DNA from: DASXQK01 sp963757155
GTDB lineage: Bacteria > Pseudomonadota > Alphaproteobacteria > Dongiales > Dongiaceae
DNA length: 64,000 nucleotides
Assembly (NCBI GenBank): GCA_963757155.1
Contig: CAVWQS010000009.1
Coordinates: 62,001 to 126,000 of the forward strand
Direction: 5' to 3'
How positions within the stretch are numbered: position 1 is the stretch's first letter; every line of letters begins with the position of its first letter. Shown here in pieces: positions 58,350-64,000 of the stretch. Under the pieces are notes generated by a model that had not been told where the DNA came from, ran no database searches, and saw nothing but the letters and a program-made list of their open reading frames with translations. Position numbers and translations under genes: made by a program.

Positions 58350-60797
58350 CTAGGCGGCGGCCGCCACCTTCTCCCCCAGCGCGTGGGTCAGCGCCTGCTC
58401 GACCGTCTCGAGCCAGACGAACTCCAGACCCTTGCGCGCTTCCTCGGGGATGTCCTCGTAGTCGCGCTTGTTGCGGGCGGGGAGCATCACGGTCTTGATG
58501 CCGGCGGCCATGGCGGCCAGGACCTTTTCCTTGATGCCGCCCACGGGCATGACCAGGCCGCGCAGGCTGATCTCGCCGGTCATGGCGAGATCGGGGCGGA
58601 CCGGGCGGCCGGTGAGGGCCGAGGTCAGCGCCACGAACATGGTGACGCCGGCCGAGGGTCCGTCCTTGGGGATCGCGCCCGCCGGGACATGGACATGGAT
58701 GTCGTTGTTCTCCAGCGCGTTCGCCTCCAGGCCGAGATCCTTCTGCTTGGCCCGGACCAGGCTCATGGCGGCTTGCGCGCTTTCCTTCATGACATCGCCG
58801 AGCTGGCCGGTGAGGGTCAGGCGTCCCTTGCCGGGCGTCACGGAGGCCTCGACGAAGAGGATGTCGCCGCCCACCGGCGTCCAGGCGAGGCCCGTGGCCA
58901 CGCCCGGGATGGTGGCGCGCTGGGCGATCTCCGCCTCGAAGCGCTCCGGCCCCAATATGCCGTGGACGTCCTCGGCATCGATGCGGATGCTGGTGGCACT
59001 GCCCTCGGCGATGCGCACCGCGACATTGCGGAACACCGAGCCGATCTCGCGCTCGAGATTGCGCACCCCGGCCTCGCGCGTATAGGAATGGATGAGCGCG
59101 CGGATCGCCGCCTCCGTCAGGAAGCATTGCTCGGGCGAGAGACCGTTCTCCTTGAGCTGGCGCGGGATCAGATGGCGCTGGGCGATCTCCACCTTCTCCG
59201 ATTCCGTATAGCCGGACAGCCGGATGATCTCCATGCGGTCGAGCAGCGGGCCCGGGATGGTGTCGAGCATATTCGCCGTGCAGATGAAGACCACCCGCGA
59301 CAGGTCGAAGGGCACGCCCAGATAATTGTCGCGGAAGGTGCCGTTCTGCGCGGGGTCGAGCACCTCCAGCAAGGCCGAGGAGGGATCGCCCTGGACGCCC
59401 CGGCCGAGCTTGTCGATCTCGTCCAGCATCATGACGCAATCCCGGGCACCCGCCTTGCGGATCGCCTGGATGATCGTGCCGGGCATGGCGCCGATATAGG
59501 TGCGCCGATGGCCGCGGATCTCCGCCTCGTCATGCACGCCGCCCAGACTGACGCGGGTGAACTTGCGCTTCATGGTGCGGGCGAGGCTCTGGCCGAGCGA
59601 GGTCTTGCCGACGCCGGGCGGGCCGACGAAGCAGAGGATGGGCGCATGGCCGGTCGGGTTCAGCTTGCGCACCGCGAGATATTCCAGGATGCGCTTCTTC
59701 ACCTTCTCCAGCCCGTAATGATCCTCGTCCAGGACCTGGCGCGCCTCGGCGATGTCGATGGGATCGCCCTCGGCGACCGTCCAGGGCAGCTCCGCCAGCC
59801 ATTCGAGATAGGTGCGCAGCATGGATTGCTCCGCCGCCGCTTCGGGCATGCGCTTCAGCCGCTTCAGCTCCTTCTCGGCCTGGAGCAGCACCTCCGGCGG
59901 CATGCCGGCTTTGGCGATCTGGTCGGTGAGCTCGGTCGTGTCCGTGCCCTGCTCTTCGCCCTCGCCCAGCTCCTTCTGGATGGTGCGCAGCTGCTCGCGC
60001 AGGATGTGCTCGCGCTGGCGGCCCTCGATGGTCTGGCGCGTGCGCTCGCCGATGTCGCGGGAAAGCCGCAGCACCTCCAGCCGGTAGGAGACGAACCAGA
60101 GCACCCGGTCGAGGCGGGTCACGAGATCGACGGCCTCCAGCACCTGCTGCTTCTCCGCGCTCTTCAGATCCATGAAGGAGGCGAGCACGTCGGCCAAGGT
60201 GCCGGGCGCGGTGATGGCGGCGATGGATTCCTTCAACCCCTCCGGCGCATCGGGCAGCAGGCGGATCGCCTCCACCGCCCGCTCGCGCAGCTTCAGCATG
60301 CGGGCGTCGATTTCGGTGACCGCGGCGGGCTCGGGCGCGGCTTCCTCGATACGCTCCACCCGGGCCACGAGGAAGGGATAGCCCTCCACCAGCTCGAGGA
60401 TGCGGAAGCGCTGCTCGCCGCGGCAGATCAGATGGCTGGGGCCTTCGGGCCGCGCGATATAGCGCAGCACCTGGCCGATGGTGCCGATCTCGAACAGCGT
60501 CTCCTGCCGGGGCTCGTTGTCCTCGGGATTGCGCTGCAGGATCACGCCGATCGGCCCCTGGGTCTTGACCGCATGCTGGACCGCGGCGATGGAACTGGGA
60601 CGCCCGACCTCGAGCGGCAGAACGGTGCCGGGGAAGAGCACGGAATCGCGCACCGGCAGCAAGGGGATCAGCCCCTCGGGCAGGCGCAGCTCCGGCTCCG
60701 CCGCGGCCTGCGGCCGCGGAGCCTCGGCGGTGACTTGGCCGCCCGGCGCGGCATCGCGCAGCTCGGCGGGGGTCTGGCTGGTATTCGGGTTTGTCAT
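58350..60797 (-). CDS. lon: ATP-dependent protease Lon
   Basis: The 815-residue protein has the Lon N-terminal domain (LIPLLPVRDSVLFPGTVLPL), the AAA+ module (Walker A FVGPPGVGKTSLGQSLA, Walker B MMLDEIDKLG) and the protease domain with Ser715 (PKDGPSAGVTMF) and Lys756 (GGIKEKVLAA). It degrades misfolded and regulatory proteins. It follows hsp20 by 13 bases, and both are probably transcribed from a heat-shock promoter at 61292-61321. This may be a second Lon, since the usual clpX-lon-hupB neighbourhood is absent. Confidence 0.95.
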   Translation of the reverse strand: MTNPNTSQTPAELRDAAPGGQVTAEAPRPQAAAEPELRLPEGLIPLLPVRDSVLFPGTVLPLEVGRPSSIAAVQHAVKTQGPIGVILQRNPEDNEPRQETLFEIGTIGQVLRYIARPEGPSHLICRGEQRFRILELVEGYPFLVARVERIEEAAPEPAAVTEIDARMLKLRERAVEAIRLLPDAPEGLKESIAAITAPGTLADVLASFMDLKSAEKQQVLEAVDLVTRLDRVLWFVSYRLEVLRLSRDIGERTRQTIEGRQREHILREQLRTIQKELGEGEEQGTDTTELTDQIAKAGMPPEVLLQAEKELKRLKRMPEAAAEQSMLRTYLEWLAELPWTVAEGDPIDIAEARQVLDEDHYGLEKVKKRILEYLAVRKLNPTGHAPILCFVGPPGVGKTSLGQSLARTMKRKFTRVSLGGVHDEAEIRGHRRTYIGAMPGTIIQAIRKAGARDCVMMLDEIDKLGRGVQGDPSSALLEVLDPAQNGTFRDNYLGVPFDLSRVVFICTANMLDTIPGPLLDRMEIIRLSGYTESEKVEIAQRHLIPRQLKENGLSPEQCFLTEAAIRALIHSYTREAGVRNLEREIGSVFRNVAVRIAEGSATSIRIDAEDVHGILGPERFEAEIAQRATIPGVATGLAWTPVGGDILFVEASVTPGKGRLTLTGQLGDVMKESAQAAMSLVRAKQKDLGLEANALENNDIHVHVPAGAIPKDGPSAGVTMFVALTSALTGRPVRPDLAMTGEISLRGLVMPVGGIKEKVLAAMAAGIKTVMLPARNKRDYEDIPEEARKGLEFVWLETVEQALTHALGEKVAAAA

Positions 60798-60810
60798 TCT
60801 AACTCTCCGA

Positions 60811-61215
60811 TCAGGCGATCTTGCGAAGCACGAGCTGGAGGCAGCCGTCGACCAGCTGGCGCTTGGCGAATTCATAACGTCCGGGCGCCAGGCGGATGCG
60901 CCGCTCGAAGCGGCCATGGGGCAGCTCCATGCGCCGGATTACGGCCGGACCGGGAATCTCGGGAAAGCCGCGCTCGCCGCGCACCACCAGCACCCCCGCC
61001 TCCACGCTGACCTCCAGCGCATCGGCCGAGACGCCGGGCAGCGCCACCTCGATCAGCACCTCCCGCTCGGTCTCGAAAACATCGGCCGGGGGTTCCCAGC
61101 TGAAGCCGGCGGAATCGGTGCCGACGCCGTAAAAGCGGCGGTGCAGGGTCTCGGCGCGCTCCAGATGGCGGCAGGCCTCGGACCACATCCAAATCGTAAG
61201 ATCGTCTCCAGGCAT
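60811..61215 (-). CDS. Small heat shock protein, Hsp20/alpha-crystallin family
   Basis: The 134-residue protein contains the alpha-crystallin domain: PPADVFETEREVLIEVALPG, then VSADALEVSVEAGVLVVRGE and PHGRFERRIRLAPG. The C-terminal IxI motif is not clear. It holds unfolded proteins for refolding or for degradation by Lon, which is the next gene. ATG 61215 gives the expected short N-terminal arm. Confidence 0.9.
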   Translation of the reverse strand: MPGDDLTIWMWSEACRHLERAETLHRRFYGVGTDSAGFSWEPPADVFETEREVLIEVALPGVSADALEVSVEAGVLVVRGERGFPEIPGPAVIRRMELPHGRFERRIRLAPGRYEFAKRQLVDGCLQLVLRKIA

Positions 61216-61291
61216 GAAAGCGTTTCCCCAAGAGGTTTCGGTCGATGTCGACGGTGGTCGGAGCGAAAAAGGGGTGTCGAGGACGTAGACT

Positions 61292-61321
61292 TAGGTGGGG
61301 AACAATATGGCAATCTGCAAG
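61292..61321 (-). promoter_or_regulatory. Sigma-32 (RpoH)-like heat-shock promoter of hsp20-lon
   Basis: On the minus strand CTTGCAG, a 14-base spacer and CCCCACCTA closely match the RpoH consensus CTTGAAA and CCCCATnTA. It lies about 77 bases upstream of the hsp20 start codon. Confidence 0.75.
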
Positions 61322-61331
61322 ACCACACGGT

Positions 61332-61552
61332 CACCCCCACCCCGGCCCGCCCCCCTCAACTTCGCAGTCCGATTTCTGCGCCGCCGTCGGCGGCGCGATC
61401 GGACTGCTAGGGGGCGGGGAAGAAGTTGCACGTCCACCGTGCAGGGTCGTCCAGCATTCTGCCCCCGCCCCCTGCAGGCCACGCCGGCGCTTGCGCAGCA
61501 AGCGTCGGCAAGAGGGCCTGCGCTTTGAGGGGGGCGGGCCGAGGTGGGGGTG
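61332..61552. repeat. 221-base palindromic MITE-like element
   Basis: Outer 28-base arms (61332-61359 and 61525-61552) differ at one position. Inside are a hairpin at 61364-61407 built on GCAGTCCGAT and its inverse, and a second inverted pair of GGGGCGGGG and CCCCGCCCC. It has no coding capacity and sits between the heat-shock promoter and the monooxygenase gene. Confidence 0.75.
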
Positions 61553-61569
61553 GCCTTTTTCTGCTGGCC

Positions 61570-61893
61570 TTACTTCCGGGTGCGCACGACAGCTTCTTCG
61601 ATCACCTCGTAATGGCGCACCGTGGTATCGAAGCTGACCAGGGCGGCGGCCGCCTCGGGCTCGATCACGGCCTGGTCGAGATGTTCCCCGGCGAAGGCCC
61701 GGATGGCGTCCAGGGAGGCCCAGCGGGTCAGCACCAGGAACTCGATCTCGTCCGGCCGGTCATGGCGCAGGAGCTGGGCGCCGAGGAAGCCCTTGATGGC
61801 CTTCAAGGCGGGCAGGACTGTGAAGCGGAAATGCTCGGGATAGGCGTCGGGCTGCGCCGGCGCCGCCCGGCCCCGCCAGGTTCTGACGATCAT
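61570..61893 (-). CDS. Antibiotic biosynthesis monooxygenase (ABM) domain protein
   Basis: The 107-residue protein has the ABM fold pattern: MIVRTWRGRAAPAQPDAYPE, then FRFTVLPALKAIKGFLGAQL and FLVLTRWASLDAIRAFAGEH. Members are cofactor-free monooxygenases or haem-degrading-like proteins that act as dimers. No substrate can be assigned. The ATG at 61893 starts the domain. It is divergent from the sugar transporter genes. Confidence 0.87.
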   Translation of the reverse strand: MIVRTWRGRAAPAQPDAYPEHFRFTVLPALKAIKGFLGAQLLRHDRPDEIEFLVLTRWASLDAIRAFAGEHLDQAVIEPEAAAALVSFDTTVRHYEVIEEAVVRTRK

Positions 61894-61994
61894 GGTTCCC
61901 CCCTCGATTGCCGTAGCCACGCAGCATAGCCCATCGGCGGGCCCGGTTGCGGAAGCCAAAAGGGGGAGAGCTTGACCCCCGTCGGGAGGGCGGG

Positions 61995-62022
61995 TTAATT
62001 TGTGTTACAAAACTGATATACT
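61995..62022 (+). promoter_or_regulatory. Possible sigma-70 promoter of the sugar ABC transporter
   Basis: TATACT at 62017-62022 is a good -10. TTAATT at 61995-62000 is a weak -35 with 16-base spacing. It lies about 100 bases before the binding-protein gene. Confidence 0.4.
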
Positions 62023-62127
62023 AGGATGCAACTGGGGGATGGCCGGGCCGCATCCCGGGTGTATGATCCAGATCCGTCAATTGACGGCCGCAAAAGAAAC
62101 CACGGCTTCCATGGGAGGAAAATCCAA

Positions 62128-63270
62128 ATGAAATTCAAGTCCTGCCTGCGTCTCTTCACTTTCGCCAGCGTCGCGGTTGCCGCGGCGATCGCCTTCGATG
62201 CGCCCGCCCGGGCCGACGGCCCGCAGATCGTCGCCGGCCCGTCCGCCGATGCGAATTGCTACGTGCCCTGGTCAGCCGACACCAAATACTTCCAATACAC
62301 GGCCAAGCCCGGCCCCTATCGGATCGCCCTGGCCAACGGCTTCATCGCCAATACCTGGCGCATCCAGATGATCAAGACCGCCAAGGCCTATGCCGCCCAG
62401 CCCGAGGTCGCGGCGAAGCTGAAGGAGTTCAAGGTCGTGTCGACGGGCGAGGATGTCGCCGCCCAGATCGCCGCAATCAACAACTTCATCGATTCCGGCT
62501 ATGACGCCATCGTCGTCAACGCCCAGAACCCGAAGGCCTTCGGCCCCGTCATCAAGCGCGCCAAGGCGGCGGGCGTGATCCTCGTCGCCTTCGACAATAT
62601 TCTCGATACCCAGGACGCCATCAATGTCGACGTCGACCAGAAGGGCCTCGGCGTGCTCTGGGCCAATTGGCTGATCAAGCATATCCCCAACGGCGGCAAG
62701 ATCCTCGAGGTGCGCGGCGTGGCCGGCACCTCCGTCGACACCGACCGCCACAACGGCATCCATGAGACCCTCGACGCCTCGGGCAAGAAGTGGGACGTGG
62801 TCGAAGTCGTGGGCAAGTGGGACGATCCGACGGCCCAGAAGGCGACCGCGGACGCCATCGCCGTGCAGAAGCATTTCGACGGCTTCACCGCCCAGGGCGG
62901 CGATACCGGCGTGGTGCAGGCGATGATCGACGCCGGTCATCCCTTCGTGCCCTTCGGCGGCGAGACGGAGAACGGCTTCCGCAAGTTCTGCGGCGCCCAT
63001 GCGAAGGACGGCCTCGTCTGCTCCTCGGCCGGTACCGGCCCGGCGCAGGTCGCGGTCGCCATCAAGACCGCCATGGACGCCCTCGACGGCAAGGTCGTGC
63101 CGCAATCGGTCAAGCTGCCGCTCGCCATCGTCGAGGATCCGGACTTCAAGGATGGGGTGAACTACTACTCCACCCAGTCCGACAATTTCTTCGTCGGCAA
63201 TTCCTTCCCGACCTGCGGCATCAATTTCACCGCCCAGGAAATCATGGGACAGTCCGAAGCCAATCAGTAA
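62128..63270 (+). CDS. Sugar ABC transporter periplasmic binding protein (PBP1 family)
   Basis: The 380-residue protein has a signal peptide (KFKSCLRLFTFASVAVAAAI, ending PARA) and a type 1 periplasmic binding fold: YRIALANGFIANTWRIQMIK, then FIDSGYDAIVVNAQNPKAFG, AGVILVAFDN and FDGFTAQGGDTGVVQAMIDA. This matches RbsB-like sugar-binding proteins. GGGAGGA precedes ATG 62128. The ATPase gene follows after a hairpin terminator that would keep its level lower than that of the binding protein. Confidence 0.9.
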   Translation: MKFKSCLRLFTFASVAVAAAIAFDAPARADGPQIVAGPSADANCYVPWSADTKYFQYTAKPGPYRIALANGFIANTWRIQMIKTAKAYAAQPEVAAKLKEFKVVSTGEDVAAQIAAINNFIDSGYDAIVVNAQNPKAFGPVIKRAKAAGVILVAFDNILDTQDAINVDVDQKGLGVLWANWLIKHIPNGGKILEVRGVAGTSVDTDRHNGIHETLDASGKKWDVVEVVGKWDDPTAQKATADAIAVQKHFDGFTAQGGDTGVVQAMIDAGHPFVPFGGETENGFRKFCGAHAKDGLVCSSAGTGPAQVAVAIKTAMDALDGKVVPQSVKLPLAIVEDPDFKDGVNYYSTQSDNFFVGNSFPTCGINFTAQEIMGQSEANQ

Positions 63271-63293
63271 GATAAGTCAGGTTCGTAACCTCG

Positions 63294-63321
63294 GCGCCGG
63301 GGGGTAACCCCCGGCGCTTTT
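63294..63321 (+). terminator. Strong hairpin terminator between binding protein and ATPase genes
   Basis: GCGCCGGGGG, a GTAA loop and CCCCCGGCGC form a perfect ten-base stem followed by TTTT. It probably causes partial termination or protects the upstream messenger. Confidence 0.8.
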
Positions 63322-63337
63322 GCGAGGAATGGGGAGG

Positions 63338-64000
63338 ATGGACGGAGCAGCGCCGCTTTTCCGCATGGAAGGCGTCTCCAAGCGCTATGGCGGTGTCCGG
63401 GCGCTGGAAGAGGCCGAGCTGACCGTCCATGCGGGCCGCGTCCATGCCGTGCTGGGCGAGAACGGCGCCGGCAAATCCACCCTCATCAAGGTCATGGCCG
63501 GGGTGGTGGCGCCGGACAACGGCCGCATGATGCTGGAGGGGCGCGAGGTCGTCTTCCCCGATCCGGCGGCGGCCATGGCGGCGGGCGTCGCCTGCATCTT
63601 CCAGGAGCTCTCCCTCATCCCCGACCTCACGGTCGCCGACAACATCGTCATCAGCCATCCGCCCAAGCGCTGGGGCATGATCGACCGCCGGGCCCAACGC
63701 CGCATCGCCGAGCAGGCGCTGGCGCGTGCCGGCGGCGAGGACATCCACCCTCTGGCGCCGGTCAAGGACCTGCCGCTGTCGCGCCGCCAGATCGTGGAGA
63801 TCGCCAAGGCCCTGGCGCGCAAGCCCCGCATCCTGATCCTGGACGAGGCCACATCGGCGCTGACCGCGGCCGACGTGACCAAGGTCTTCGCCGTGCTGAA
63901 GCGCCTGCGCGCCGAGGGTCTGGCGCTGCTCTATATCTCGCACCGCATGCATGAGATCGCCGAGATCGCCGATGAATGCACGGTGTTCCGCAACGGCCGC
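63338..64000 (+). CDS. Sugar ABC transporter ATP-binding protein (RbsA-like), runs off the window
   Basis: The first 221 codons are present, with no stop before the window end. The product begins MDGAAPLFRMEGVSKRYGGV, with Walker A LGENGAGKSTLIK, the Q-loop IFQELSLIPDLTVADN, an unusual signature LPLSRRQIVEIAKAL in place of LSGGQ, and Walker B ILILDEATSAL. The LSxxxxQxVEIAKAL variant is normal for RbsA-type double ATPases. ATG 63338 is nine bases after GAGGA; the ATG at 63329 is possible. The permease gene should follow beyond the window. Confidence 0.9.
   Translation, partial: MDGAAPLFRMEGVSKRYGGVRALEEAELTVHAGRVHAVLGENGAGKSTLIKVMAGVVAPDNGRMMLEGREVVFPDPAAAMAAGVACIFQELSLIPDLTVADNIVISHPPKRWGMIDRRAQRRIAEQALARAGGEDIHPLAPVKDLPLSRRQIVEIAKALARKPRILILDEATSALTAADVTKVFAVLKRLRAEGLALLYISHRMHEIAEIADECTVFRNGR

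Noticed and set aside
58299..61010. A 903-residue open frame antisense to lon and hsp20
   Set aside because: Lon and Hsp20 are unmistakable on the other strand. The plus-strand product is a shadow rich in His, Asp and Gly.
1..64000. CRISPR arrays, rRNA genes, prophage or a plasmid origin
   Set aside because: No regularly spaced direct repeats, rRNA sequence, phage structural genes or replication initiator were seen. The only repeats are short palindromic units.

Overview
The window looks like chromosomal DNA of a GC-rich alphaproteobacterium, most likely Rhodospirillales-like. The support is indirect: a short Coq7-type ubiquinone hydroxylase, a GluQ tRNA-modifying enzyme, an ethylmalonyl-CoA mutase, a YdbH-YnbE-YdbL operon, a small HNH endonuclease of alphaproteobacterial style, and a general preference for GC-ending codons. 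No 16S rRNA or other taxonomic marker is present, so this is inference.

Positions 1-18.4 kb are accessory in character. They hold an exported hypothetical protein, a methyltransferase, a cassette of unrecognised genes (2.5-5.1 kb), a Sel1-repeat protein, a short PuuD-like membrane protein, a UPF0182 membrane protein, a mercury-type cluster (merR divergent from merT-merP-small Cys-rich gene, with no merA), a Swt1-type HEPN protein coupled to a 56-residue ORF, and a translationally coupled pair of a PhyH dioxygenase and an SHMT homologue with an altered active site. The stretch ends with a transposase remnant and tRNA-Leu(CAA).

From 18.6 to 35.5 kb the genes are mostly core or metabolic: cysH (preceded by an orphan branched-chain-type leader/attenuator), yqaA-dsbB-coq7, an HNH endonuclease, an esterase, a DNA glycosylase, gluQ, a TerC protein, a Nudix hydrolase, a three-gene nitrile hydratase/thiocyanate hydrolase-type operon, an aspartic protease, a CHAP lipoprotein, a TetR regulator with three operators facing emrAB, and two further MFS transporters. 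From 35.5 to 51.9 kb come ethylmalonyl-CoA mutase, a fluoroacetate-dehalogenase-like hydrolase, an HSL esterase, a zinc-type reductase divergent from a LysR regulator, a GH63-type glucosidase, ydbH-ynbE-ydbL, a KTSC protein, an isoquinoline 1-oxidoreductase pair and a quinone reductase.

The last part (51.9-64 kb) has a decayed zone with a chimeric gene remnant and a degenerate direct repeat, an SMP-30 protein, a trypsin-like protease, a second nitrile hydratase operon (alpha, beta, activator), hsp20-lon behind a sigma-32-like promoter, and the start of a sugar ABC transporter that runs off the window end.

Two features recur across the window. At least twelve genes or gene junctions carry single-base frameshifts; eleven need one base removed and most lie in short G or C runs, which points to sequence error or systematic decay rather than independent biology. 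At least five families of short palindromic repeats fill the intergenic spaces, often as inverted pairs.
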